Source: Cupriavidus taiwanensis LMG 19424
GTDB lineage: Bacteria > Pseudomonadota > Gammaproteobacteria > Burkholderiales > Burkholderiaceae
Direction: 5' to 3'
Length of the DNA stretch: 64,000 nucleotides
Assembly (NCBI RefSeq): GCF_000069785.1
Contig: NC_010530.1
Coordinates: 111,001 to 175,000, forward strand
In this document: positions 7,108-15,489 of the stretch, one piece after another
Layout: every line of letters begins with the position of its first letter
Position numbering within the stretch: the stretch's first letter is position 1
The notes under the pieces: model-generated
The model's input: only the letters and a program-made list of their open reading frames with translations
Databases searched by the model: none
What the model was told of the DNA's origin: nothing
Position numbers and translations under genes: made by a program

Positions 7108-8808
7108 ATGCTGCAGAACCACACTGTCCGACCGCCGCAATTGCTGGCGGGCGTCCGGTATCCCGACGAAGATCGCCTGCGCCGCTATGTCGCCGAAGGC
7201 GTGCTGACCGGCGAATCCCTCGCGGGCGCCTTTCGTGAATCGTTCGAACGCCATGCCGACCGCCTGGCGCTGGCAGGCCCCGAAGGCGAGCTGACCTATC
7301 GCCAGCTCGACGAGCAGACCGACCGCCTGGCCGCCGCGCTGTTGGCGCTTGGCCTGAAGCCGCTGGACCGCGCCGTGTTCCAGTGCGGCAACTGCAATGA
7401 ACTGCTGCTGGCGTTCTTCGCCTGCCTGAAGGCCGGCATCATCCCGCTGTGCTCGCTGCAGGCGTTCCGCAAGCTGGAGATCAGCTACCTGGGCAACCTG
7501 TGCGAAGCGCGGCTGCACCTGGTGCAGGGCGACGATCCCAAGTTCGACGATGTGGCTTTCGCGGAAGAGATGCAGGCCGAGGTGCCGAGCTTTGCCCACG
7601 TCCTGCAGGCGCGCGGCGAGCGCCGTGGCAAGGCAGTGCTGCTGGCCGACCTGATCGAACAGATGCCGCTGGTCCGGGCGCGCGAGCTGCTCGCCGGCGT
7701 GCGGCACGATCCCTTCCAGGTGGCCGTGTTCCAGCTTTCGGGCGGCACCACCGGTGTGCCCAAGATCATCCCGCGCTTCCAGAACGAATACCTGTACAAC
7801 ATGCGCGCGGTGGCCGCGTGCAACGGCTACACGCAGGAAGACGTGCTGTTCTTCCCCACGCCGTACATGCACAACCTCAATATGGGCTGCTTCTTCGGCC
7901 CGTTCCTGCTGACCGGCGCGACCGTGACCGTGACGCCGGATATCGGCGAGGAGAACCTGCAGCGGCTGGTGCGCGACTACCGTCCGACCTGGTTCGGCGT
8001 GGCGGGGCCGATCCTGACGCGGATCGCGCCGGAGCTGGCCAAGGCGGGCGCGGCCGAGCGCGCGCGCCGCAACTTCGTCGCGCCGAAGAACGCGGCGGGG
8101 CTGACGCGGCTGACCGGCTCGCCGACGCACCACATCTTCGGCATGACCGAGGGCGTGATCATGTTCGCGCGCCGCGACGATCCGCAGGAGATCCGCGATA
8201 GCTCGGTCGGCAGCCCGGTGTCGGAGTACGACGAAGTGAAGATCGTCCATCCCGGCACCGAGGATCCGGTGCCGGACGGCGAGGCCGGCGAGGCGCTGTT
8301 CCGCGGCCCGTACACGATCCGCGGCTACTACAAGTCCGAGAAGGAAGACGTGACGCGCTTTACCGCCGACGGCTTCTACCGCTCCGGCGACCTGATGTCG
8401 TCGCGCGTGGTCGACGGGCGCCGCTACTACTTCTTCTGCGGCCGCATCAAGGACGTGGTCGACCGCGGTGGCGAGAAGATCAATGCGGAAGAGCTGGAGA
8501 ACGTGATCAACCTGCATCCGGCGGTGCTTGCCTGCGCCGTGGTGGGCATGCCCGACCGCATCTACGGCGAGCGCGTGTGCGCGTTCATCGTGCCCAAGCC
8601 GCCGGCTACCAGCCTGTCGCTGCCGCAGCTGACCGAGTACCTGCAGCAGGCGGGCCTGGCCAAATTCAAGTGGCCGGAGAGGGTGGAAGTTGTGCGCGAA
8701 TTCCCGCTGACCGCATCCGGCAAGCTCAGCAAGGCGCTGCTGCGCCAGCAGATCACCCAGACGCTCGAGGCCGAGGCGGCCCGTGGCAATACCAATGAAG
8801 GGAAGTGA
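7108..8808 (+). CDS. EntE/DhbE-like aryl-acid AMP/CoA ligase
   Basis: This 566-residue member of the ANL superfamily has the P-loop LSGGTTGVPK (residues 210-219), the A5 motif FGMTEG, the SGDL motif, the hinge region GRIKDVVDRGGEKI and a C-terminal PLTASGKLSK with the catalytic Lys. Unlike ordinary acyl-CoA synthetases it keeps the HN pair (residues 255-256, in TPYMHNLNMG) that in DhbE-type 2,3-dihydroxybenzoate ligases contacts the ortho-hydroxyl group. This suggests salicylate-like substrates. There is no carrier-protein gene nearby and a CoA-thioester hydroxylase follows, so CoA is the likely acceptor. It is followed after one base by the VOC gene. Confidence 0.9.
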   Translation: MLQNHTVRPPQLLAGVRYPDEDRLRRYVAEGVLTGESLAGAFRESFERHADRLALAGPEGELTYRQLDEQTDRLAAALLALGLKPLDRAVFQCGNCNELLLAFFACLKAGIIPLCSLQAFRKLEISYLGNLCEARLHLVQGDDPKFDDVAFAEEMQAEVPSFAHVLQARGERRGKAVLLADLIEQMPLVRARELLAGVRHDPFQVAVFQLSGGTTGVPKIIPRFQNEYLYNMRAVAACNGYTQEDVLFFPTPYMHNLNMGCFFGPFLLTGATVTVTPDIGEENLQRLVRDYRPTWFGVAGPILTRIAPELAKAGAAERARRNFVAPKNAAGLTRLTGSPTHHIFGMTEGVIMFARRDDPQEIRDSSVGSPVSEYDEVKIVHPGTEDPVPDGEAGEALFRGPYTIRGYYKSEKEDVTRFTADGFYRSGDLMSSRVVDGRRYYFFCGRIKDVVDRGGEKINAEELENVINLHPAVLACAVVGMPDRIYGERVCAFIVPKPPATSLSLPQLTEYLQQAGLAKFKWPERVEVVREFPLTASGKLSKALLRQQITQTLEAEAARGNTNEGK

Positions 8809-8809
8809 G

Positions 8810-9691
8810 ATGACCCAAGCAACGACCCAAGCGACGAACATTGCCGCGGCGCCATCCGTGCAGCTGCATGGCGTGCACCACACCGCGCGCCCGACGTGGA
8901 AGCTGGCCGAGACCGTGCACTTCTACCGCGACCTGCTCGGCCTGCCGCTGGTGCATGCGATCTCTGCCAAGGGCTGGGGTCCGGACAACCATGCCGACTT
9001 CCTGCATTTTTTCTTCGACAGCGGCAACGGCAGCACCATCGCCTTCTTCTACTACATCGGCACCGAGCGTCCCGACTGGCTCACGGTGCGCGAGCACTAC
9101 CAGGACCGCGCCACGCATACCGCCTGGCGCGTGCGCGACGAGGCCGAGCTGCTGCGGTGGCGCCAGCGTGTCGAAGCGGTCGGCATCCCGCTGCGCTACC
9201 AGATCCGGCACGAGGTGATCGAGTCGATCTACTTCAACGATCCCAACGGCTATCCGATCGAAATTACCTGGCAGGTGCGTCCGTTCAGCGAGTCCGATGC
9301 CGAAGACGCACGGCTGACCATCGAGGCCGCCATCGGGCTGGAGAACGCCGGCAAGGATGGCGCGCCGTTCGGTTCGATCGAACCGGTGTGGCAGCGCAAG
9401 GCCGCGCTGATCGACAAGGCCGCGCCGGCGGGCAAGGCCTCGGTGTTCGTGCTCGACGTGCCCGAGTTCGCCGCGCTGCTGGACGTCGCCGACAAGACCG
9501 AAGGCTACGCCACCACGCCGCTCGGTAACGGCTACGTGCGCATCGACGGCAACCCCGGCATTCGCTTCGGCCGCAAGGCGCTCGGCTTCAAGCCGGCGGT
9601 CTGGTACGGCGCGCTGACCGGCGGGCTGGCAGGGCGCATCGAGCAGTTCGACATGGATGCATTGGTCATCGCCCCGGGGGAAGCCAAATGA
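8810..9691 (+). CDS. VOC-fold (type I extradiol-like) dioxygenase
   Basis: This 293-residue protein starts at ATG 8810 behind GAAGGGAAG. The first about 155 residues form a two-module vicinal-oxygen-chelate domain. Candidate metal ligands are His in LHGVHHT (residues 20-24), His 103 in ATHTAWRV and Glu 151 in GYPIEITW, the two-His-one-Glu set used by extradiol dioxygenases. The C-terminal about 135 residues (VFVLDVPEFAALLD onward) are a separate, less recognisable domain. It sits between the ligase and the flavin hydroxylase, with its stop overlapping the hydroxylase start (ATGA). It is the only ring-cleavage candidate in the block. A glyoxalase- or isomerase-like role remains possible. Confidence 0.8.
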   Translation: MTQATTQATNIAAAPSVQLHGVHHTARPTWKLAETVHFYRDLLGLPLVHAISAKGWGPDNHADFLHFFFDSGNGSTIAFFYYIGTERPDWLTVREHYQDRATHTAWRVRDEAELLRWRQRVEAVGIPLRYQIRHEVIESIYFNDPNGYPIEITWQVRPFSESDAEDARLTIEAAIGLENAGKDGAPFGSIEPVWQRKAALIDKAAPAGKASVFVLDVPEFAALLDVADKTEGYATTPLGNGYVRIDGNPGIRFGRKALGFKPAVWYGALTGGLAGRIEQFDMDALVIAPGEAK

Positions 9692-10845
9692 AAGTCGCCA
9701 TTATCGGGGGCGGTCCGTCGGGGCTGTTCCTGGCTATCCTGCTGAAGGAGCGGCTCGCCGATGTCGACATCGACATCTACGAGCAAAACCCGGAAGACGC
9801 CACCTTTGGCTTCGGCGTGGTGCTGGCAGACACCGGGCTGTCCAATCTGCGCGCGGCCTCGCCGGCCGTGGTCGACGAGCTGGCGCGCGCGATGCGCTTC
9901 AGCGACCGCCATTCCATCGTCAGCCACGAGTACCCAATCACGATGAAGCGCCCGGGCGCGGGCGGCGGCGCGATCCCGCGCATCCGGCTGCTGCAGATCC
10001 TGCAGGCGCGCGCGCGCGAACTGGGCGTGCGGATTTCGTATAACCAGCGCATCAGCGATTTCTCGGCGATCGATGCCGATCTGGTGGTCGGCGCCGACGG
10101 CGTCAATTCGCTGCTGCGCGGCGCCAACGAGGCCGGTTTCGGCACGCGCCGCCATAGCCTGACCAACCACTTCGCGTGGTACGGCGTGGAAAAGCCGTTC
10201 CCGAACCCGGCGCTGGTGTTCCGCAAGTACGAGGGCGGGTATTTCGTCGCCCACTACTATCCCTACTCGGACGCGATGAGCACCTTCGTGGCCGAGTGCG
10301 ATCACCAGACCTGGCTCGACTTCGGCATGGAGGCGATGACGCAGGAAGAGCGCCAGGCGTTGTTCGAGAAGATCTTTGCCGCCGAGCTGGGCGGCTACCG
10401 GCTGGTGTCGAACAACTCGGTGTGGCGCCAGTTCCCGGTGATCGTCAATGACACCTGGCATGTCGGCAACCAGGTGCTGATCGGCGATGCGCTGACCAGC
10501 GCGCATTTCTCGATCGGCTCGGGCACGCGCATTGCCATGGAAGACGCGATCGCGCTGGCCGAGGCCATTGTCTCGTCGCCGGACGATGTGCAAGCGGCGC
10601 TGCAACGCTATGACGCCAAGCGCCGCCCGGAGAAGGCCAAGCTGATCAGCGCGTCGGAGGCCTCGTACAACTGGTACGAACGCATCCGCGAATGGATGGA
10701 TCTGCCCACGGCGCATGAGTTCGTGTTCCGCTTCATGACCCGCACCGGCCGCGTCGACCTGAACCGGCTGCGCGAGCAATACCCGAACCTGCTTGCCGAG
10801 CTGACGGCGGCGGGCGTGTCGGCGCCGGCAGGGCCGCACCCATGA
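9688..10845 (+). CDS. FAD-dependent aromatic-CoA monooxygenase, salicylyl-CoA 5-hydroxylase-like
   Basis: This 385-residue protein has the flavoprotein hydroxylase motifs: GGGPSGL dinucleotide-binding loop (residues 7-13), EQNPEDATFGFGVVLAD (32-48), the DG motif DLVVGADGVNS (131-141) and the GD motif LIGDALTSAHFSIGSG (264-279). The second and fourth of these are characteristic of the salicylyl-CoA / anthraniloyl-CoA hydroxylase branch rather than free-acid p-hydroxybenzoate hydroxylases. The expected reaction is NAD(P)H- and O2-dependent ring hydroxylation of a CoA thioester. The start overlaps the VOC stop and the stop overlaps the thioesterase start, so translation is coupled. The exact substrate is inferred. 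Confidence 0.85.
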   Translation: MKVAIIGGGPSGLFLAILLKERLADVDIDIYEQNPEDATFGFGVVLADTGLSNLRAASPAVVDELARAMRFSDRHSIVSHEYPITMKRPGAGGGAIPRIRLLQILQARARELGVRISYNQRISDFSAIDADLVVGADGVNSLLRGANEAGFGTRRHSLTNHFAWYGVEKPFPNPALVFRKYEGGYFVAHYYPYSDAMSTFVAECDHQTWLDFGMEAMTQEERQALFEKIFAAELGGYRLVSNNSVWRQFPVIVNDTWHVGNQVLIGDALTSAHFSIGSGTRIAMEDAIALAEAIVSSPDDVQAALQRYDAKRRPEKAKLISASEASYNWYERIREWMDLPTAHEFVFRFMTRTGRVDLNRLREQYPNLLAELTAAGVSAPAGPHP

Positions 10846-11297
10846 TCCGCGCCACCGAGTACGTGCTGAGCGACCAGCCCTTCGTGGTGCGCCGCACCGT
10901 GCGCTGGGGCGACTGCGATCCGGCCGGGGTCGTCTACACCGGCCGTTTCACGGACTACCTGCTCGGTGCGGTGGGGCTGTTCTCCGACCATATCGCCGGC
11001 GGTGCGGGGCGGCTGGGCACTCTGCATGGTGTCGGTACGCCGTGCAAGGCCATGCGTTTCGAATTCATCGGCACGTTATGGCCTGACGATGTGATCGACA
11101 TCGAGTGCTGGATCGAAGCGATCCGCACGCGCTCCTACGACATCCGCTGCATGGCCCGGCGCCCCGACGGGAGCGCGGTGTTCGACGCGACCTTCTCGCC
11201 GATCTGCGTGCGGTTGGACGAACGTGTCGGCACGTCCATTCCCGACTCGCTGCGCGCCGCGCTGTCGGCCTTCCTGCGGCCCGCTACCGCGCGCTGA
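10842..11297 (+). CDS. Hotdog-fold thioesterase, 4-hydroxybenzoyl-CoA thioesterase type
   Basis: This 151-residue protein has the hotdog-fold motif WGDCDPAGVVY (residues 22-32), in which the second Asp (26) matches the catalytic Asp of the Pseudomonas 4-hydroxybenzoyl-CoA thioesterase. The rest of the fold (PCKAMRFEFIGTLWPDDVIDIE) is also typical. It should release free hydroxyaryl acid after CoA-bound hydroxylation. Its ATG overlaps the stop of the hydroxylase gene, so product release is probably coupled in expression to hydroxylation. It ends 36 bases before the maleate isomerase start used here. Confidence 0.9.
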   Translation: MIRATEYVLSDQPFVVRRTVRWGDCDPAGVVYTGRFTDYLLGAVGLFSDHIAGGAGRLGTLHGVGTPCKAMRFEFIGTLWPDDVIDIECWIEAIRTRSYDIRCMARRPDGSAVFDATFSPICVRLDERVGTSIPDSLRAALSAFLRPATAR

Positions 11298-11333
11298 TGC
11301 GCGGCGATGCCGCCGAATCTCTCGACTTCCATC

Positions 11334-12089
11334 ATGCAATACAGAATCGGACAGATCGTCCCCAGCTCCAACATCACCATGGAGCGCGAAGTCCCCGCCA
11401 TCTTCGCCGGCCGCATGCAGGTGCTGCCCGAGCGCTTCTCCTTCCATTCCAGCCGGGTGCGCATGCACCGCGTGGTGGCCGAGGAACTGGCGCAGATGAA
11501 CCGCGACATGGGCCGCTGCGCGCAGGAACTTGCCGATGCGCGCGTCGACATCATGAGCACCGCATGCCTGGTCGCGACCATGTGCATGGGGCAGGGCTAC
11601 CACCGGCAGGTCATCGAAGACCTTACCGCGGCGATCGGCGACGGGCCGCACCTGCCTGAAGTGATGACCTCCGCCGGCGCACTGGTGGAAGAGCTGAAGG
11701 ACTTCGGCGCGCGCCGCATTGCGCTGCTGGCGCCATACAGCGACGCACTCACGCGCACCGTGGTCGACTACATCGAAAGCGAAGGCATCGCGGTGCAGGA
11801 TGCGATCAATTTCTCGATCCTCGACAACCTGGAAGTCGGCGCGCGCGATCCGATGCAGCTGCTGCAGGACGTGCAGCGTCTAAATACCGCCGGCGTCGAT
11901 GTGGTGGTGCTGTCCGCCTGCGTGCAGATGCCGTCGCTGGCGGCGCTGGAGCCGGCCCAGCAGGCGCTCGGCATCCCGGTGACATCGACGGCGGCCTGCA
12001 CCGCGCGCCAGATGCTGCGCCGGCTCGGCCTGCGCGCCGAAGCGCCCGGCGCCGGCGCCTTGCTCGGCAGCCGCACCGGACTGGCATGA
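11334..12089 (+). CDS. Maleate cis-trans isomerase (Asp/Glu racemase superfamily)
   Basis: This 251-residue protein (ATG 11334; an in-frame ATG at 11307 would add nine residues) belongs to the maleate isomerase/arylmalonate decarboxylase group. It has the N-terminal IGQIVPSSNITMEREVP and two active-site Cys candidates, Cys 78 in STACLVATM and Cys 196 in LSACVQMPS, each at the start of a substrate-binding loop. The length and Cys spacing match maleate isomerases of nicotinate and gentisate-type pathways. The predicted reaction is maleate to fumarate, linking the ring-cleavage product to the TCA cycle. It is the last enzyme gene before the transporter. Confidence 0.85.
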   Translation: MQYRIGQIVPSSNITMEREVPAIFAGRMQVLPERFSFHSSRVRMHRVVAEELAQMNRDMGRCAQELADARVDIMSTACLVATMCMGQGYHRQVIEDLTAAIGDGPHLPEVMTSAGALVEELKDFGARRIALLAPYSDALTRTVVDYIESEGIAVQDAINFSILDNLEVGARDPMQLLQDVQRLNTAGVDVVVLSACVQMPSLAALEPAQQALGIPVTSTAACTARQMLRRLGLRAEAPGAGALLGSRTGLA

Positions 12090-12142
12090 CACAAAAGCGA
12101 CCGCCCGCAGAGACGGTAACCATCCGCAACGGAGACACCACC

Positions 12143-13402
12143 ATGCAGCAAGCCCCCCAACCGGCGCCGGCCGCCGGCCGCTGGACCTATGTCGTCGTCA
12201 TCCTGGGTGCGGCGCTCGGGATGCTCGCGGGTTACGCCCCGCTGTTCAACGCCACCGCCGGCGTCTTCGTGCAGCCGCTGGCGCAGGAGTTCGGCTGGGG
12301 CCGCTCGGAAGCTTCGCTGTCTTACGCGGCGTCGATGTTCGGGCTGGCGGTGGTCAGCCCGCTGGTCGGCACGATGATGGACCGCTTCGGCATCCGCCGG
12401 GTGATCGCGGCGTCGGCGCTGGTGTTCGGCATCGCCACGGCATGCATGGCCTTGCAGGATGGCAGCAAGACGATGTGGGTGAGCCTGTCGGTGGTGGTTG
12501 GCGTGTTTGGCGCTGCGACCTCGGTGCTGGGCTATCTGGCGGTGCTGCCGCAGTGGTTCGACCGGCGTTTGGGGCTGGCGCTTGGCATCGCGATGTGCGG
12601 CCTCGGCGCGGGCACGGTGCTGATGCCGGCCACCGCGCAGTACCTCGTCACTGGCTACGGCTGGCGCACGGCTTATGTTGCGCTGGGACTCGGGTCGATC
12701 GTGCTGTCGCTGCTGGCCTGCGCGCTGCTGCGCGAGCGCCGCGTGCCCGGCATGGCGCGTGCCGCATCAAAGGCGGCAGCGCCCGGGGTGCCGCTGCGCG
12801 AGGCGCTGCGCAGCTACCGCCTGTGGGCGATCTGGGGGGTGTTTATCCTGGCGTCGTCGGCAACGCTGTCGCTGGGGCCGCACCTGCCGGCGATGTTTGC
12901 CGACAAGGGCTTCAGCCCGGCCGAAGCGGCACGCAGCGCGTCGATGGTCGGTGTGGGGCTGCTGGTGGGCCGCATCCTGACCGGGGTGCTGATCGATCGC
13001 ATCCATGCGCCGTTCGTCGCCTGCGTGTTCTTTGTCGGCGGTGCCGCGGGCATCTACCTGCTCGGCGTCACGCGGGATTACCAGTTGCTGCTGGTCGCCG
13101 CCACGCTGATCGGGCTGACCATCGGCGCGGAGGGCGACCTGATCTCTTACCTCGTGCGCTCGTATTTCGGGCTGCGCGCGTTCGGGGCGCTGTTCGGGAT
13201 TGCGTTCTCCGGCTACGGCTTTGGCGCGGTGATCGGGCCGATAGGGCTTGGAGGCTGGTTCGACCAACATGGCAACTACGACACGGCGCTGCTGGTGCTG
13301 CCGTGCATGCTGCTGGCGGCGGGGGCGCTGACGCTGTCGCTGGGGCGTTACCTGCGCCCGAGCACTCATGGTTCGGGCTTGCCCGAGCCCGCCGGCGCCT
13401 GA
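12143..13402 (+). CDS. MFS transporter of the catabolic block
   Basis: This 419-residue protein starts at ATG 12143 with GGAGAC about 9 bases upstream; an upstream start overlapping the isomerase gene is less likely. It has twelve hydrophobic helices and the MFS loop signature GTMMDRFGIRR between helices 2 and 3. It resembles the OFA/monocarboxylate-type carriers that import organic acids by proton symport. Its place 53 bases after the isomerase and before the TetR gene suggests uptake of the pathway acid. The helix-4 and helix-8 motifs are intact and no truncation is seen. Confidence 0.88.
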   Translation: MQQAPQPAPAAGRWTYVVVILGAALGMLAGYAPLFNATAGVFVQPLAQEFGWGRSEASLSYAASMFGLAVVSPLVGTMMDRFGIRRVIAASALVFGIATACMALQDGSKTMWVSLSVVVGVFGAATSVLGYLAVLPQWFDRRLGLALGIAMCGLGAGTVLMPATAQYLVTGYGWRTAYVALGLGSIVLSLLACALLRERRVPGMARAASKAAAPGVPLREALRSYRLWAIWGVFILASSATLSLGPHLPAMFADKGFSPAEAARSASMVGVGLLVGRILTGVLIDRIHAPFVACVFFVGGAAGIYLLGVTRDYQLLLVAATLIGLTIGAEGDLISYLVRSYFGLRAFGALFGIAFSGYGFGAVIGPIGLGGWFDQHGNYDTALLVLPCMLLAAGALTLSLGRYLRPSTHGSGLPEPAGA

Positions 13403-13425
13403 GTTCGCCATGGCTGGCGCAGCAC

Positions 13426-13460
13426 GGTAAAATTACCAGGGCCGCAATTTATGCGGCCCT
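13426..13460. promoter_or_regulatory. Two adjacent inverted repeats between the MFS and TetR genes
   Basis: GGTAA-AA-TTACC (13426-13437) is followed at once by AGGGCCGC / GCGGCCCT with a 7-base loop (13438-13460). The second could be a hairpin terminator lacking a T-run. Either could be an autoregulatory operator for the TetR gene. Confidence 0.4.
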
Positions 13461-13484
13461 GTGTCCACGACCGGTCAGACCAAC

Positions 13485-14309
13485 ATGCCAGCCGCACGCC
13501 GCAATCCTACTGCCGCCGCAACCGCCGCAAGCGCCGGAAAAACTGCCGCCACCCCCACTGCGCCGCGCCGCCGTGGTCGGCCGCCCAAGACAGAATCGCC
13601 CATCGGCGCCGAGCCGATGCTGAGCCGGGTTGCGATCCTGCAGCATGCGATCAAGCTTGCCAAGTCCATGCCACTGGACCAGATCTCGATGGTGCAGCTG
13701 GCCAGGGATTTTGGCGTGGCGCCCGGGTTGATCCACTATTACCTCGGGGGCCGTGACCAGCTGGTGTCCGGCGTGCTCAACGACTACTACCGCCAGCGCG
13801 TTGGGGCGCTGCCGTCGCTGACCGGCGACTGGCGAGCCGACGTGGAGGGAATTGCAAGGCTCAGCTTTGAAGTGGCGGTGGAGAATCCTGGCGTCAGCAT
13901 TTACGTGGCTTCGCACAACCGCTTCCGCCTGTTCCAGGACGTCGAACCGGGCGAGACGGATTACGGGATGGAGTTCTTCAACCGGATGACGTCGGCCATC
14001 ATGCAGGGCGGATTTACGGCCGAACAGGTGGCCCTGGGCTATCACCTGATTGCGCAGTATCTGGTGTCGGCCAGCATGGCCGAGGCCTCGCGGCAGCTCC
14101 CCGCTTATCACCAGGCATTTATTGAGAAGAAGCTGGAGTCGGCCTCCGAGCTGCAGTATCCGGGGGCGCGCTTTGTCAGCAAGGCGTTTTCGCGGCTGTC
14201 TTCCGATAGTGCCTTCGAAGAAGGATTGCGCATCACGCTTGATGGCATCGAGGCGTGGAAGCGGCAGAGTCGCCAGCCGTTGCGAAAATCCCGGGACAAG
14301 GCCGCCTGA
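13485..14309 (+). CDS. TetR-family transcriptional regulator of the catabolic block
   Basis: This protein is 274 residues from ATG 13485; an in-frame GTG at 13461 would add eight. A low-complexity Ala/Thr/Pro/Arg N-terminal tail of about 45 residues (with APRRRGRPPKT) precedes the TetR helix-turn-helix (ISMVQLARDFGVAPGLIHYYLGGRD). The C-terminal domain of about 170 residues has no recognised ligand signature. The gene follows the MFS gene on the same strand and precedes the Bug gene, whose promoter carries the ATTTGA/TCAAAT element shared with the porin and hydrolase promoters. It is the natural candidate for their repressor; this is inferred from position. Confidence 0.85.
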   Translation: MPAARRNPTAAATAASAGKTAATPTAPRRRGRPPKTESPIGAEPMLSRVAILQHAIKLAKSMPLDQISMVQLARDFGVAPGLIHYYLGGRDQLVSGVLNDYYRQRVGALPSLTGDWRADVEGIARLSFEVAVENPGVSIYVASHNRFRLFQDVEPGETDYGMEFFNRMTSAIMQGGFTAEQVALGYHLIAQYLVSASMAEASRQLPAYHQAFIEKKLESASELQYPGARFVSKAFSRLSSDSAFEEGLRITLDGIEAWKRQSRQPLRKSRDKAA

Positions 14310-14382
14310 AAATTTCGGCCGTTGTACGGCGCTTCATGGCTTGGCTCTGACTTCCAGGCAGTTTCCTTAGTGGTAAGTACTT

Positions 14383-14428
14383 ATTTGAGACCAAGGCAAT
14401 TAATTTAAAATTGTCTGTATATCAAATA
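14383..14428 (+). promoter_or_regulatory. Bug-gene promoter region with ATTTGA and TGTATATCAAATA elements
   Basis: ATTTGA lies at 14383-14388, with a degenerate second half, and TGTATATCAAATA at 14416-14428. The second element is identical over 13 bases to 4403-4415 in the porin promoter, and the spacing between the two elements is similar (33 against 35 bases). Confidence 0.55.
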
Positions 14429-14478
14429 GCATTGCCACGCCGCCCCCGGCAGGCTGTGCGCCATACATGGGAGACAAC

Positions 14479-15447
14479 ATGAAACGTCGCGCCTGCCTCG
14501 GGCTGCTTCTTCTTGCCGGGCTTACCGCCACGGCTTCTGCCAACGCTGCTGCCTATCCGGAGAAGATGGTTCGCATCGTAGTGCCATCGATCGCGGGCAG
14601 CGCCCCCGACATCATCGCGCGCCAGGTTGCCGAACGCCTTACTGCCGTGTGGAAACAGCAGGTCATCGTCGAAAACAAGCCAGGCGGCAACGGCATTGTT
14701 GCCATGACTGCACTGCGGCAATCGGCGCCGGACGGCTACACACTGGGCCTGTTCCATGCTGCGGCCGCAGTGATCACGCCAATGATGTACAAGGAGGCCA
14801 AGTTCGACATTCAGCGGGACACGGAGGTCGCGTCGACACTGGCCTACACGCCCATGATGTTCGTTGCCGATCCTAAATCGGGATACCAAAGTCTTGCTGA
14901 AGTGCTCAAGGCAGGAAAGGCTAGTCCAGACGATATCGCCATCGGCAGTCCGACCCGTGGATCAGTGCCTCACTTGACCGCCGAGATGATGGGCCAGTTG
15001 CAGAAGGTCAAATTCCGCCAGATCAGCTTCAGCGGCACCACGCAGGCGATCCAGGCTGTGGTCAAGGGCGATGTACCGGTTTACGTCGACGGCATCGCAC
15101 CTCTCGTGCCGCTTGTACGCAGCGGCCGGCTCAAGGCGCTGGCGGTTACTTCGGACACTGCGTTGCCTGGGCTGGACGGAATTCCGCTCGCAAAGGATGT
15201 GGCACCGGGCTTGACCGTCAAGGGCTGGTTTGCATTGTTCGCGCCGAAGGGCACACCCGCCGCCGTGCTCGATGAGGTGAATGCGGCCGTAAGCCGCACC
15301 TTAGCGCAGACGGCCTTCGTCGAACGGCTTAAGGATCTTGGCACCTATCCAATGGCGCTTGGCCGCGAGCCGAGCGCACGTTTTGTGCAGGGCGAGAAAG
15401 TGCGATGGGAGCGGGTGATTCAAGACGCGGGCGTCAAGCCAGAATAA
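14479..15447 (+). CDS. Bug-family tripartite-tricarboxylate solute-binding protein
   Basis: This 322-residue protein starts at ATG 14479 with GGGAGA upstream; an ATG at 14467 would absorb the ribosome-binding site. A Sec signal peptide (MKRRACLGLLLLAGL, cleavage after about residue 24 at ANA-AAY) precedes a typical Bug fold with VRIVVPSIAGSAPDIIARQ and the NKPGGNG turn. It binds a carboxylate ligand in the periplasm. No TctA/TctB permease is nearby, as is common in this order, so it may work with a distant permease or as a sensor. It shares promoter elements with the porin, which ties it to the catabolic block. GC is lower than in the flanks. Confidence 0.9.
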   Translation: MKRRACLGLLLLAGLTATASANAAAYPEKMVRIVVPSIAGSAPDIIARQVAERLTAVWKQQVIVENKPGGNGIVAMTALRQSAPDGYTLGLFHAAAAVITPMMYKEAKFDIQRDTEVASTLAYTPMMFVADPKSGYQSLAEVLKAGKASPDDIAIGSPTRGSVPHLTAEMMGQLQKVKFRQISFSGTTQAIQAVVKGDVPVYVDGIAPLVPLVRSGRLKALAVTSDTALPGLDGIPLAKDVAPGLTVKGWFALFAPKGTPAAVLDEVNAAVSRTLAQTAFVERLKDLGTYPMALGREPSARFVQGEKVRWERVIQDAGVKPE

Positions 15448-15489
15448 CTAACCCACAACAACGATATGTACATGACAGACAGAGGTGAC

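Noticed and set aside
6997..8883. Minus-strand open frame of 628 codons opposite the EntE-like ligase
   Set aside because: No family-like motif, and it is fully antisense to a clear gene with ribosome-binding site and operon overlap.
13438..13460. Hairpin read as a rho-independent terminator
   Set aside because: There is no T-run after the stem, so it was reported only as an inverted repeat.
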